From Trichaptum fuscoviolaceum (Eukaryota > Basidiomycota > Agaricomycetes > Hymenochaetales > Trichaptaceae), in assembly GCA_910574455.1 (NCBI GenBank), contig CAJSYZ010000003.1:3967250-4031249 (forward strand): a stretch of 64,000 nt of DNA, written 5' to 3'. The first letter of the stretch is position 1. Each line of letters begins with the position of its first letter. The position numbers and the translations under genes are program-made. Below the pieces are notes generated by a model, which ran no database searches, was not told the origin of the DNA, and saw nothing but the letters and a program-made list of their open reading frames with translations. Of this stretch, positions 1-19,075 are shown piece after piece.

Positions 1-2089
1 GCGCGCTGTCATCGATATCACCATGCGTTGATTGTGAATGAGCAGTCGTTGGCGTAGTCGCTGTCGGACTTCGCGTCCTAGGGGGTAGTGGACTCCGATT
101 CTTCGTCCGGGGCGGAGGTAGAGGCGGGACTGGACTAGGCGCTTTGTGTTTGACTTTCGGCGAGGTTGTCCTGTTTATTACTACCTCCTTCCTTTCCCGC
201 CCTTTCTCTTTCTCTTTCTTTTCGTCCTGTGACCTTCCGTGCGAGTAGTCTACCCGTTGTTGAGTTAGCCTTTCAGCACCCCTCTCGTTTTCCTTTTCAT
301 CGTCACTCTTGGTACCTTTTGGCTCCGAATGCCCGCTCTTCGAACTGCCACGCGAGCCGGGCCGTTCGAAATCAAAAGTAGGTAACATAGTTCGACGGAT
401 GCTGAACTTCGGCGAAGAATGGGCGACGGGCTTCTCGCCAGGCAGACGGGTCTCGCGTATGATCGGCGATCCTACACTTTCCGGCGTAACCTTGCGCTTC
501 TCCCGCGCCTTTTCATCCTTATCCTTACTCAGGAATTTGGGCGACGGTATACGTAGACACGGTGATGTACGACCTCGCGACCCACCAGGGGCCGATTTTG
601 AGCGCTGAATGCTCAGGATAGGAGCGGGAGGAAGAAAAGACTTTGTTTCAGAAGGAGGTGTAGGCTTCGCAAACGCGGGATGCCTTGTCATCGGATTCGT
701 ATCCTCAGTTGGCGGAATCAATCGATTTGACTCAACCGGCAGTGGTAGAGGCATCGAATCCGACATGAAGGAATCCACTCGTACTGACTCCGTCGTCTGC
801 GCCTTGTCACCCTTTTGCGGCGTGGGTGGCGTCCGCTGCAACTTCGGAATCTGCGGAATAAATGCTACAGGAGCCCGCGGCTGAGGCGAATGAAGGACCG
901 TCGTGTCTGGGGGCCGGCCTGCACCATTATTACTGACAGGTAATATTTCCCTCTGCTTCCCCTTGTCGAGCACTCTCCCCTGTTGATCCACGGTACCCGT
1001 ACGTGGAGTGGCGGAACGCCAGAAGTCCATTTTAGGTGTAGCTTTCCGCGGTGTGTTGGATGGAACAGACGGCTCTTCATCTCTATACACAGGAATGCGT
1101 TGAGAGTACGAAGGTGATGTTGGGGAGGGAATGGGACTCCGCGAGGCGCCTCCAGGCGCAGCCCTTGCGTGTGTTGCTCGCGATGGTGACCCAGGAGTCA
1201 TGGTCGGCTGAGTACTTGTACTTGCCCGAGGCACATGCCGATGATCGTGGTCATTCGTGCTGGTCCGGGACACTGAGGGTAAGAGAGGCTCGTGCGATGA
1301 GCCGGACCCGGACCGAAGATGACTTTGATCGCGCTTCGACCGCCCGTCGGTGTCTGACGGCATGCCTTTCCGAGGGTTTGAAGAGGGGAGTAGAATCCCG
1401 AGCACTCTGCGACTCGTCGAAGACGAATTCGAGTTAGAGGGGGTGATCGGACGGGCTAAGGGTCTATTGAGAAGCAACTTGGTGTTACTGGCGCTGTTGC
1501 CGGTGTCTCGTCGAGGAGTCGGTGAGCCCGGAGATGAAGGACGTGCTGCCGACGTCGGTATCCGGGGTGAATATGTGGAGGAAGAAACCTGAGGAGTTCG
1601 GTTCGCTTGGTTCGACGACGCTACAGCACGAGGCGGCCGAGAATTAGGGGAATGGGGAGGTGAACGGGTGGGAGAGCGGGGAGGAGGGGAAGTTGTACTC
1701 GATACCTTTGTTGCTTGGGTTGCATAAGTAGTCGGTATAGGATATTGTGCTCTAGGTTGCATCTCTTGAGATTGAGAAGTAGAGTAGGTAGGTAAACGCG
1801 ACCGAGTTCTAGAGTCAACGTGTTCTCCTACAGGCTTGTCGATAGGCTTCTGTTCTTTGTCCTTAGCTCGACGTGCCTTTCCGTCTTGCGACTTCGAACG
1901 AGAGAGTGATTGAGCAGAGCGGTTCAGAAAACTGTAGAACTAAAAGGTGAGCCCAGCATGATATAAGAAGGATGTAGATTCTGTGAGCAGCTCAGTCAGA
2001 ATATGTTAGATGTAAACACATACCTTTCCTTCTGACTTCCGCCGCCGGTCCCTGTCTGGGTCCAGCAGTTCCTCCACAAGATCCATCAT
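1..2089 (-). CDS. Ser/Pro-rich protein of unknown function, 5' part only
   Basis: Exons 1-1939 and 2024-2089 on the minus strand; the gene runs off the left edge of the window, so the C-terminus is missing. It starts at ATG 2089 and has an 84-bp GT..AG intron (1940-2023). The second exon stays open for about 646 codons although it lacks an early ATG, so it is easily overlooked. The first residues, MMDLVEELLDPDRDRRRKSE, form a short acidic/basic stretch; after the intron comes FYSFLNRSAQSLSRSKS. The remainder is low-complexity Ser/Pro/Thr/Arg sequence with many SP and TP sites and a Lys/Glu-rich patch near the visible end. An alternative acceptor 8 nt downstream would shift into an early stop, which supports the chosen one. 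I recognise no domain; it looks like an intrinsically disordered phospho-scaffold (inference). Confidence 0.72.
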
Positions 2090-2914
2090 CTATTCAACAG
2101 CTTATTCTAAGTTTCGATTTAATAGTTGATCGTAATAGGCGTATTCGTGTTATGATCTATAGCATGAACCACCTGTCAGCCACAGCCACATATGCATGGA
2201 CGAGAGGCGGCTCACATATAGTATAACTCGTGGAATGTTCAGACAGCGTTGCAGTTCAAAGTGTGGGGCATTTAAAGGTTCGTGAACGATTAAAACACGT
2301 GTAGAACGCGCATTCTGGAGATATACACTTTTGAAGGAGAAGCAAGGGCCTGCCTCAGAGCTAGGGGCTTCCAGAGTCAAAGGCGCGGGGTAGTCGCGAG
2401 TGGTTCGTTGAGATGCGCTTATATGGTATTTTACGTGTCTGAAGTTCGGAGCGACGTCAGTGGTTCAAGTTGTTTTCGTCGGCAAAGTACAAGAAAGATT
2501 GTCGCGAACAACGTCGGAGACGGAAGAGAGAAAAGTGCAAAGAAGAGATAATTTATATCATTTTCACCCACACACGGCCTAATCCCGCGACCCGTTTGGT
2601 CACAGGACACAGACAAAGCCTCAAGGCTTCAATGTCGTCTCCCTTGTCCTTCGGCCGTGCAACATGATAGTACCTGTTCATTCTCATATCTTGCCAGTTT
2701 CGACCGACGTGATGCGTAGTACATCGAGGGCGCCCTAGCCGATGTTTTGCTGCAGACACAATATCGTGGGCCAGATATTGGCTCCTCGCGATTCTTGCGT
2801 GATCAGCGGGAAGCGCCATCTCAAAGCATAAGCAACAACGTCCACAACTCGTTCTCGGAGCTCCGTACGACTATTTGTGTCCTCTACGTCGAGAACGACC
2901 GTCTTCGACTCGAA
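2090..2914. other. Divergent intergenic region, no gene seen
   Basis: About 825 bp between the divergent starts of the Ser/Pro-rich gene and MET2. Only short unconvincing frames are present. It should hold both promoters and 5' UTRs. A CACGTG E-box lies at 2296-2301. Confidence 0.6.
2296..2301. promoter_or_regulatory. CACGTG E-box upstream of MET2
   Basis: A perfect CACGTG palindrome about 610 bp upstream of the MET2 ATG. In yeast, Cbf1 binds this hexamer at sulfur-amino-acid genes; use of the site here is inference. A hexamer can occur by chance. Confidence 0.25.
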
Positions 2915-4549
2915 ATGTTGCCAGTGAGCAGGACTCGTTGTTGGAGAAAACACGCCCTCGCGCTTTTTACACGACCACAAGCTTCATCGACACGTGCATA
3001 TCGACCTGCAGCAGCCCGGAGATCACCTCCAACAGGGCCGTCATTTCCGTGTGTTGAGGCTCATGCCGCTCGAGAAGAACGTATATTGAGGGCAGCTGCC
3101 CCTCAGAACGATCCCACGGAATCTGGCCCCGAACCAGCGTACTCGCGGCCTAAGCCTCAGCAGTACAAGACCTACACGCACACATCGTCGTTTTCATTAG
3201 TGTACGGTGGTTCTCTACCATCATTCGACATCGCATACGAGACTTGGGGCCGACTATCTCCCCAGAAGGACAATGCAATCCTCTTGCACACTGGATTGTC
3301 GGCATCATCCCATGCAGCCTCGAGTGAACTCAATCCATCAGAAGGCTGGTGGGAGAAATTCATAGGACCTGGCAAGGCCCTCGACACGAACCAGTTTTTC
3401 ATCGTCTGCACGAATGTACTTGGTGGTTGTTATGGCTCAACGGGACCTTCTTCTATTGACTCGAGGACTGAAAGCCATTATGGCACTACATTCCCAATTC
3501 TGTCCATCTTCGACATGGTCGGTGCCCAATTTCGTCTACTAGACCACCTTGGCATCCGTAAGCTATATGCGAGTGTTGGTTGCTCAATGGGAGGGATGCA
3601 GAGTTTAGCAGCAGGTTGGTTACATCCGGACCGGGTTGGGAAGGTTGTTAGCATCAGTGGAACCGCCCGGACAAGCCCTGGAAGTATTGCAATGCGATTT
3701 GCTCAAAGAAGTGGTAAGGATGATGTGAAGTTCCAGCGGCTACATTATTGACAATCTTATAGTACTTATGGCCGATCCTAATTGGAATAATGGTTTCTAT
3801 TATGATGGGCTTCCGCCACATACTGGCATGAAGCTTGCCCGCCGTAAGAAACTTGCTTCATCCTTCGATTCTGACAAAGCTAATGTACACACAAGAAATT
3901 GCTACGATTACTTATCGTTCTGGGCCTGAATGGGACCAACGTTTCGGACGTCAAGTTCGACCGCAACCTGATGCGCAAAGTCGTTATACGCCTGCCCTTT
4001 GTCCCGACTTCCTCATAGAAACCTATCTCGATCATCAGGGAGAGCAGTTCTGCCTAAAATACGATGCCAACTCACTCATCTACATTTCGAAGGCGATGGA
4101 TCTCTTCGATATGACCGCTAGCTCCGTCTCTGCACTTGGCCTACCGCAATCTCCTCCTGCTCTTCCTTCCGAAGATAGCGAAGATTCTACAGCATTTTCA
4201 AATTTAACCTCAACAACGAGCCACTCGAAGTCTCATCCTCCTCCACCGAATCCGCCGCCACATCTGTCAGACTTAGCTGATGGTATGCGGCCACTGGCTA
4301 ACACGCCTACACTTGTGCTTGGAGTGCAAAGCGACATTCTTTTCCCAGTTGAGCAGCAGCGAGAGGTTGCTGATGCTCTGCGCATGGCAGGAAATCGGCA
4401 GGTAAGATACTATGAACTCGGAGGTGTATGGGGTCATGATACTTTCCTGTGGGTTGACCTAACATATTCATCTGATTTTGCGCTAATTTATTCGATTTAG
4501 CCTGGATGTGCAAAATATTGGAGGAGCTATTCGAGGGTTCCTTTCTTGA
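2915..4549 (+). CDS. MET2: Homoserine O-acetyltransferase (Met2/MetX family)
   Basis: Exons 2915-3713, 3763-3843, 3896-4448 and 4501-4549 give 493 residues. The enzyme transfers acetyl from acetyl-CoA to homoserine, the branch point into methionine synthesis. It is an alpha/beta hydrolase: the nucleophile elbow GCSMGGM puts the catalytic Ser at about 224, the acid is Asp 440 in GVQSDILFP, and the base is His 474 in WGHDTFLLDV. A Ser/Pro-rich insertion (residues about 375-418) precedes the acid, as in other fungal Met2 proteins. ATG 2915 is the first in-frame ATG; the frame is open further upstream but only from a TTG. The first 60 residues are Arg/Ala-rich, so an organelle-targeting leader is possible. 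The introns are 49, 52 and 52 bp. Confidence 0.93.
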
Positions 4550-5000
4550 GTTTTTGTACGGTCATAAATTATAGGATACTATGAAAAACGCTGAACGGTC
4601 ACACAGCCATAGAAAATATCCTACAATCTTTTGCGGTTCTTACTATTATCATCAAGTCAATCCATCTTCTTTTTCAGGTGGTCTTGTATGCTGTAACATA
4701 GATGCAAATTGTAGCAGTAAACTAGGTAGTCAAACACAAAGCATAGATGCTGATTATTCAGTCCATATTTCGGATCATGCTCAGGCATCCTTCTATGAAA
4801 TAAAAGACAAATGTCAAGCGGGAGTAACTGAAGGGTCCTGAAGGTGCCACGTCACCTTCTCTTGAAAGGGGCCCAGTGCTTCAAGTTCAAGTCCAGCCCG
4901 AGATTACCATTTTAGAAATTAAAGTAGCCGCATCGTTTGAAGGTGTATTTAATTACTTTGCCGACTTGAACGTCGAAGACGAGCGTGATAACGAGTGCGG
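4550..5000. other. Intergenic region, no gene seen
   Basis: About 450 bp between the MET2 stop and the SVP26 start. An open frame of 86 codons here shows no family resemblance and no splice context. It probably holds the MET2 3' UTR and the SVP26 promoter. Confidence 0.55.
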
Positions 5001-6235
5001 ATGTCACTTTTGCATCTGCTCAGGTGCGATGACTTTACTGTTCCGTTTGAGATGGAGTAATGACATTTTACATCCACAGCTATGTCGGGATTCTCGCTGC
5101 TGCTTGTTTCCTCGTCCTCTCCTTAGGTACTTTTACTCGTCCGCTGCGTTGAATCTCTACCCTGATAATCCTTTACTTCTCCTCAGCGAGCGGACTGCTA
5201 TGGATTTCGGAGCTCATCGAAGAGCACTCACACATATCTAAGGTCGTTGGGATACGGGCCATATACGTGCGTTTCTGACCATTGAAATCGTGTTCCCCTA
5301 GCTAATACCTCTATAGTCCATCATAGCCCTCCAAGTACTTCTCTACCTCTTCGACTCCCTGCCGCTCCTCCACACCCTCTTCTCCATCATCTGTCACATT
5401 GTCTATCTTCAAAACTTCTCATCGACATGGCCGTTCATCTCGCTCACCTCTGTCTCTTTCATCACGTCATGTCTGCTCTCCGTCCTTAATCACTTCGTGT
5501 GGTTCTTCTACTTTTCTCGGGTGTCCCGGGAGGCGCGATATCGCTCTCAGAGGACGTTCAGAGGCTCGCCTGTTCCCGGAAAGGACGCGCCCGGGTTCGC
5601 AGACGTTTCGACATTCTTCGCCATTTGTGTGTGGCTGATCCCCTTGTTCCTGTTTCTGAGTCTGAGTGCAAACGACAACGCACTTCCTACATCTGAGAAT
5701 GGTATGCAAGCTCTCTCTGTTACTGATCTTAGAACTCTCGACTTAAACTATTTTTTCAGGACACCCTCAGATAAATGTCCCATTCTCTCCGACCCATCCG
5801 ATCTCGACGTCGAGATCTTCTTTGTTTAAAACAATCGTCGACTTCTTCCCTCGTATACGCAGTCGAAGAGATAGGGCCGAGGGTATCATTGTTACACATA
5901 CTCCTTCTCCGTCTGCGCCATCGACTCCCTACCAGACGAACTTCGCCTTCCCGACAAGCCCAAACCCGGGATTGCCCCTTTCGACACATTCCCTTTCGTC
6001 GGACTCTGTTTATCCCAGGACGTCAGAGGAGCTTATGTCTCGGAACCGAATCTCCTTGCGTGCGCCACCGAAGCGTTCTGCAACAAATCCGAACTTTGGT
6101 TTCAATGAAGGAATGGTTTCGAGCTCGGCGAGGAGATCGTCAGACGAGGTATCTGTAGGGCTTAGTCAATCTTCTCTGCATGTCTCAAAGGCTTTTGATG
6201 AGACTCCCTTTCGACGACGGACATCTGGTGATTGA
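5001..6235 (+). CDS. SVP26: Svp26/Tex261-family ER membrane cargo receptor
   Basis: Exons 5001-5023, 5080-5126, 5187-5266, 5317-5701 and 5760-6235 give 336 residues. Yeast Svp26 is an ER/early-Golgi membrane protein that loads type II membrane proteins such as mannosyltransferases into COPII vesicles. The N-terminal half has four hydrophobic segments and family-like sequence (ISELIEEHS; SIIALQVLLYLFDSLPLL; LNHFVWFFYFSR; FFAICVWLIPLFLFLSL). The C-terminal half (from about residue 185) is hydrophilic and Ser/Arg-rich, longer than in yeast, and likely cytosolic. The first three introns interrupt the first transmembrane region, so the start is invisible in single-frame views. The downstream acceptor at 5316 is required because the one at 5300 leads to a stop. 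Confidence 0.88.
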
Positions 6236-6587
6236 TTCATATCTTGGCTGTACGATTTCATGCACATACAGTATGTTTGATTAATGCATGCTGTATACAT
6301 ATATATGTCATGACGCTTTTTCGCCGAATTGCGGCTTCTGGAACTAACTAGCACAATCTGTTAGCATGAAATGAAAATAAGAATAGTAATGAGTCTGTCT
6401 GGTCTCTAAATGTTTCTTCTAAGATATATCTTGCAATTGAAGGGGGTGACGTTCGCGTTTTGATTGGCACGGTGGGCCCGCCATTTCCGACATACATATA
6501 GTAGTTCAGCCGCTTGGCGCTGTCATCGTTCTCTCTGCTCTCTCGTCATTGGCCTCTGAGTTTTCTCTTCTCTCCCCCCCCCTCAGA
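6236..6587. other. Intergenic region, no gene seen
   Basis: About 350 bp between SVP26 and the Mg2+ transporter gene. A pyrimidine-rich tract (about 6530-6584) runs up to the next ATG, as is common in fungal core promoters and leaders. Confidence 0.5.
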
Positions 6588-9170
6588 ATGTCCTCGTCGC
6601 AGCCGCCTTATACCCAGCCGTCGGGCTCGTCGAGGTCAATAAGAGTCGACATCGACTCAGCTCGGCCATTGGCTTCACAACGCACAGGAACAGGTGGAAG
6701 TTCAACACATGTAGGCGGGGCCGAGCGCGATGAGCCGCTTGTGTTCCCCCAGCGCCATTCGCCAACGCTCATGCGATCGTTCGACCCCAACGACCCGGGG
6801 ATGCAAGAGCATCAACGGCAGATGGATGTCGACTCTGCGATGTCCATGCAGCGCTCCCGCCAAAGATCTGGTAGTGTCATCCTTCCTTCTCCTCGTGCTA
6901 CCTTTGCGCCGCCGCAAACCATATCCGAATCACCTTCGTTGTCCCCCAAACGATTAAGCTTAGAAGGCGAAAGTTATCCGTTTTTGTCAGGCAACGTCAA
7001 CGGTATCGACCTCGACAATGATATGGGATTGGACGGCAATGCCACTGGCGCGGACAGAGGTTTCGTCAATAATGTCAGACCGCCGTTGGAACATCTCCGA
7101 CAACTGCATCATAGCCAGCCAGAGCCTCTTGTGCAACTTAGCGATGTGCTGCAGAATGTTGGCGAGGGGGTCCTACCACTATATCAAAACTCGCACTCGA
7201 CCTCCAATTTTGACTTCAGTTTGATGGAGGGATTTGCAGTCGATGAGAGGCAGAAGCTCGGCATTGCATCCCCTCAGCAAACACGTACTCCAGGCCTTTC
7301 GCCGGCTTTCCCTCCAAGTCAACCATCCACGTCGGTTCCCAAGGCAGACCTCAACGGGTCCAGTTTTGGGGCGAATTTCCCCCAGGAACTTTTCGTACCT
7401 GCTGATGCCAGTGACGGGATAATGAACCCAGACAGTGCCTCGGTTCGCTTGCGGCAGCGAAAGCTCAGTCTAAGCAACTCTGCCCGTCCACGACCTCGCC
7501 GAGGCGGGAAAATGGCCCTGTTCGAAGGGAAATCGGGTGCACCGCCTCCATCGTTCGGACGTCCTGTTCCAAATACATACGAACGGGAGGGAACGAGTGC
7601 GATGCTGCCGACATTCAATGCTGCGAACCATGAGCATGGCCCAGATTGTGGACCTTCAGCACTTCCACCGCCACTGTACAGTCCAACAGCTGGGCACGAT
7701 CGCCCCTTCAGATTCTCTTTCTACTCTAATGCACTTTCGGCTACTATACACGCTCGTAGCCTCAGCGAACTCCCTGCGGAGGGCCAATCGTTTGAAGATC
7801 TATTCTACGGTTTACATGATCATGCATCCTCTGACAAAAATGAGACCAGGGCACCCCCTCTTCCAAATAAACCAAAGAACGGAGAAAGTTCACTTGGGGC
7901 GAAGAATGGTCGAGATCTGAATCGTAAGGTGCTTGGAGATGATGATGAATGCTGTACTTGGTGGCTAGATGTACTCTCGCCAACTGATGAGGAAATGAAG
8001 CTCCTTAGCAAGGTAAGTGCTGTTCCTCATCATAACTATGAAAGAGGCGTAATGTATTAATCACGAAACTAAGGTCTTCAATATCCATCCACTTACAACG
8101 GAAGATATCCAAATGGAAGAAGCACGCGAAAAGATTGAGCTGTTCAGGAATTACTATCTTGTATGCTTTCGTAGCTTCGACCAGGACCAATACAGTCCAA
8201 CATACCTTGAGCCACTTAACATGTACATCGTTGTATTTCGCGAGGGCATCTTGTCGGTATGTTGCTTATCACTGATGATATCCTATCTGTATTAGGCTAA
8301 CTACTATCGAACCGTAAGTTCCACTTCCGACCTACTCCTCACCCTCAAAACGTGCGCCGTCGCATTAAGCAGCTTAAAGATTATATCTCTGTCACCTCCG
8401 ATTGGATATCATATGCCCTGATTGATGACATCACCGACGCCTTTGGACCCCTCATCCAGAATATAGAGTATGAGGTCGACAGCATAGATGAGCTGGTACT
8501 GATCTTGAAGGAGGCAGAGCAAAGTGACATGTTGAGAAGGTAATTCCCCCTAAAGAAATTTATGCTTCTGAAACTGACAGCCCTGCTTCTCCAGAATAGG
8601 GACATGTCGTAAGAAGGTTATGGGACTTCTACGATTGATGGGAAACAAAGCGGATGTCGTGAAGGGCTTGGCGAAAAGATGTAATGAGCAGTGGAGTGTT
8701 GCACCGAAGTCAGACATCGTAAGCACTGATGTTTCTTTATACACTGAGCTTAGCTGATATGCTCTGTGCAAAGGGTTTATATCTATCAGATATCCAGGAC
8801 CATCTAATCACCATGACGCAGAACTTGAATCACTACGAGAAGATTCTCTCCCGTTCTCACTCAAATTACCTCGCACAAATATCAATTGAGATGACCGATG
8901 CGAATAACCAAATCAACGACGTGCTATCAAAACTCACTGCATTGGGTACTGTGCTCATCCCTATGAACTTGGTGACTGGCCTTTGGGGAATGAATGTTCA
9001 CGTACCCGGGCAAGATGTCCAATCGGTGAGCCGGTCGTTACTTTGCTTAAGTATCAGACACTCAGATACTTTAGGGTTACACTTGGTTCGTCTCAATCAT
9101 CGGCGGTTTGGTGGGTTTTGCCTGTATCGGAGGTTATCTGACATATAGAGTTATGGTTGGGCGTCGTTAG
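6588..9170 (+). CDS. MNR2: CorA-family Mg2+ transporter (Mnr2/Alr1 type)
   Basis: Exons 6588-8012, 8074-8256, 8319-8539, 8595-8718, 8774-9025 and 9075-9170 give 766 residues. CorA-type channels move Mg2+ across the plasma or vacuolar membrane. The first 440 residues are Ser/Pro-rich and probably a cytosolic regulatory region. The CorA domain begins around WWLDVLSPTDEEM. Two C-terminal transmembrane helices follow, the first ending in the family signature GMN at residues 723-725 and the second reading GLVGFACIGGYLTYRV. The long N-terminus resembles fungal Alr1/Mnr2 rather than bacterial CorA. Sequence alone does not settle plasma membrane versus vacuole. The five introns are 49-62 bp. The 3' end faces the KDM5 gene about 215 bp away. 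Confidence 0.92.
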
Positions 9171-9384
9171 ACAGCTATTCATTTCATTTCCCTTCATACT
9201 ATTTCATAACTTGCTTTCATTCTCATAACATTATTGCATATAGATCTGTAGCATGCACCGACTGCAAATGTACTGGACAATCAACACGTTACACATAGAA
9301 TACATACCAAAGCATCAGGAAAGAAATTGCTACACAACAAAGCCAAGATATAAAGAGATATGATAAAAAGGTAAACGAAAGATC

Positions 9385-15696
<6,312 letters not shown>

Positions 15697-16330
15697 TTGG
15701 GCACGAGAGTGAGGTAGAAGTTAGAACGAAAGAGGTAAAGAGGGTCCCGCAGGGACAGTTGTGGCCGTATACGGGAGGAGTCCGCTGGAATTCTCACCCA
15801 ATTAGTCAATGCGCGCCACATAAACCACATATCAAAGACAAAGCAAAACACCTTGTATCTCATCCTTATATGACCCTTATTTCTGCTTATCAAGTAGACG
15901 CTGAACATTTCTATGAGACTCTTTATTTTTTCGCTGATTTATGCAATATCCAGCTCATTTCAGAGCATCTCCTGCAGAGCTCGGTAAAGGGCACTTGCCC
16001 GTTTTGGTCCGTCGTGAAATGAAAATCATTCTGTGACATCTTCGGGGTCACTGGCACGCCAGTCCATCGCAACAGCCAACAATTGAGCAACAACTTTTCA
16101 TCAAATTTAGGAAACACGCTTTCATTGTAGAAAAAATATGGATAACCAAAGCTATCGGAGGTAGTATACACGAGAGGATTGAATATGTAGAGGATACAGA
16201 TATGCGGACAACGTACATAATGTATAATCAAAATACCAGAGAGAGAATCCACGAAACCAAACGAAAGTGAAAGAAATCCTCAACCGAAGTTTCCATTGAA
16301 AACAAGAAAAGAGACAGTGCGCACTATTAA
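15697..16330. other. Intergenic region, no gene seen
   Basis: About 630 bp upstream of the KDM5 gene and downstream of the Uds1-domain gene. Only chance open frames are seen; it likely holds the KDM5 promoter and the neighbour's 3' UTR. Confidence 0.5.
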
Positions 16331-19075
16331 CTATTTCTTACCACCTGCTTGTAAAGCACGTAACTGAAGTCGGAGATTTTCGTTTTCCCCTTGCATATGA
16401 TTGAGCTCGTCAAGGAGTGCAATATTCTGGGACTGTTCGGCACTGCGCATGGCGTCGAGGTCTTCCTTTGCCCTTCCTAGCTCAGCCTTGCAGTCAGCTA
16501 GTTGTTTCTCTAATTGCGATCGTACTGCAGTAGGGGCAGTCGCTGCCTCTTCGGCAAGGGTGAGGGTCTTAGCGCTCAGGGCGTTATTGGCTTCCGAAAG
16601 TTGCCGACACGTCTCGGCTTGCTCCGCGGCTTGCATTTCGACCTCCCGCTTCTCCTCCATGACCTTGTCAATAGCATCCTGTAGCTCTTGTATTTCGTCT
16701 TGCCTGCAGCAGAAACGGTCAGATGGCTATCGTTAACGAAAGATGACTGGATACGTACAAGGTAGCGATATCAGATGCCAGTTTCATATTACGCTCCTCA
16801 AGGATCTTGACTTGCTTCTGATAGGTCTCCAGAGCAACGCTACTGTCTTGCGCTAATTTCTGCGCACGTTCCGCATTCTTTTTCAGGAGATCGTGTGCTT
16901 GCGCAAATCGGATAAGGCGCTCGATCAGGGCTCGATCATCAGCAATCAATGCCTGTACCCGTGCTGAGAACTCCTCTATTGTGAATGCACCGGAGTTATT
17001 CACAGTTTGGTACGCTGGGCGTCCATCATACAGTGTCTTCAATAGGCGAACATCAAGCTCTGATAATGACATATTGGGGCTTCCGGGGGTTGTAACGGGT
17101 GATTTTGTTCGCTGGCCGAATTTCGACGCGCGAGTCTCTGGTGATGGAAGGGCATTCCATAAGGGCTGTAAAATCTGAATGAACTTCTTCACATCTGTCG
17201 GTATCTCCCCATTGAACAGAGGGGTAGCCCGAGGTTTTTCCACTGGTAACATAACCTGCTCCTATCATTTTATTAGCAGAAGAATTATTATACCAATTTG
17301 AAGTAGACTTACTTGCAGTCGGATTTCGAGTTGTCGAATCTGTTGCCGAGCGTCTTCTCGCTGCTTTCGTGTCGACTCGAGTTCTAATTGCAGACCTTCC
17401 TTCTCAATTGTGATGGACTGCAGATCCAACTCCAGCTGCTGCCTTAATGTATCCCATTCGTCGCCCTGCTGAGCTTGATCACTGACCCTCGATGTGACAG
17501 AGTCCAGATAGTCAGATAAGAGGTCGATGTATTGGGATACGGAAGCGTCACTAGGCACGTCAACTTCGTGAGATCGCAAGAGACTTTGTAAAGTACCCAG
17601 AGCAGACTCAAGTTCCAGGACACGCATCTCAACACCCAGCGCCTCGCTGCTTTTCTCTTCCAATACCTCAAGGCGTCTAACCAGAGTATCAAACTCCCGA
17701 CCTTTTGTTTCTCGATCCCTTATCAATGCATCCCTTTCCGTAGCTAATTCGTGTAACTGCGTCTCGAGTACGGATATTCTGCCAATTTCGCGTTCCATCA
17801 ATTCATGTCTCTCCTCTAATGATTGAATCTCCAGGCCGAGTGAGGTCTCGACCTGATCTTTCTCGAGTCTAATGTGAGCTAGGTCCCTGTCAGCCTCGTT
17901 CCGAGATGCAATGGCAGCTTGAAGCTGAGCGGAGACACTCTTTAGCTTTTCCTCGAGCTGCTGGAATTCTGCGACCGATGGTAGTTTACGCGGTGATAAA
18001 GGTTGGATAGCATTCTCGTGACCTGCAAAAAGATGAGCTCCTTCAAACTTTGCTCTGGAGGATGTGTAACTGGTTTCGGAGGTTGTTGGACTCATTTGAG
18101 AACTTCGGAAAGAGCTACTATATCCAGATTCATCCGTGTCTCCGGCGAATTTGGCTTCTAAATTTCGAAGGGAAAGACTAAGCACCCCTGCTCGATGTTC
18201 CATGAGTTTCTTGTTGATATCGTTCGACCGCTCGGAGATGCGCCATAATTCTTTCTGCACAGTTTCTACTTTGCGGTTTGCAGCGTCCAACTGTTCCGAT
18301 GATTGCTTTGATACACTCTTGTGTGATGCATTCACTTTGGCGAGAGAAGCAGCAGCATCTCGAATCTTAGTCTCAAGCTGCAGCTTCTTCGTCATTGCAG
18401 CCAAGCGGACTTCATGTATTTGGCTCTCCTAATGCCACCAAATAAGCGGTGATAGACAAGTTTATTACAGAAACGCACCTTTTTGAGTTCTTCCACCTCT
18501 TCGGAACTTAATATCTCAAATTCACGACTGTCTACAACCGCTTCGCTAGCCAACAAGCTCATGAGTAGCTCATCTCGAGTATCCACCATCGACGAGGATC
18601 TTTTCCAGTTTCGATCTGACAACTTCTGGGAGAGCTGTGCAACGCGATTTGGAAGCGGGCGTGACGGAGAAGATGGCCCTGGAATGGTACCATTTAGACG
18701 CGGGGGAGATGCTGATGATGAGGGTAAGGGTGGTATAGGCTTTCGGGATGAAGAGGCAGCCGATGATGCGGCTGATGTAGGGCGCGAATCACTTTCAAAC
18801 GAGCTGCTACGGCTTCCGTTTGCCGCATGAAACCCATTGCTGTGTGATCCAGAAGCACCGCCAAGGGTACTAGTTGATTCATTGTCAACTCGAGAAGTAG
18901 AACCCGTCGATGAGCGAAGAAGTGGGGAGGGCGGCCATGTCGACTTCGAGCCTGTCGAAACGACTAGAGGCGCCGTTGGAGGGAGTCCTGGGACTGGTTC
19001 GGGCGTCGTAGGACTCGCTGTCGTTGGTGACTGCGACCGTGTCCCGCCGCTGAGAAAACGACGGACACCAATCAT
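16331..19075 (-). CDS. Uds1-domain coiled-coil protein (up-regulated during septation family)
   Basis: Exons (minus) 16331-16703, 16759-17261, 17313-18428 and 18479-19075 give 862 residues. The first 160 residues are Ser/Pro-rich. The block around residues 165-200 (MSLLASEAVVDSREFEILSS, then EEVEELKK) matches my memory of the Uds1 domain, named for a fission-yeast gene induced at septation. Most of the remainder is predicted coiled coil: long runs of Leu, Glu, Gln and Arg in heptad-like spacing, broken by a globular-looking stretch around residues 575-650 (FIQILQPLWNALPSP). The role is inferred to be a cytoskeletal or septum-associated scaffold. The introns are 50, 51 and 55 bp. Confidence 0.82.

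Noticed and set aside
2747..2914. Upstream start for MET2 at 2747
   Set aside because: That position is TTG; the first in-frame ATG is 2915 and the intervening residues show no family similarity.
4581..4841. 86-codon open frame between MET2 and SVP26
   Set aside because: No family resemblance, ordinary intergenic composition, and no splice sites linking it to other exons.
16401..16736. 111-codon Ser-rich open frame opposite the Uds1-domain gene
   Set aside because: It is the complement of coiled-coil coding sequence, a common shadow pattern.
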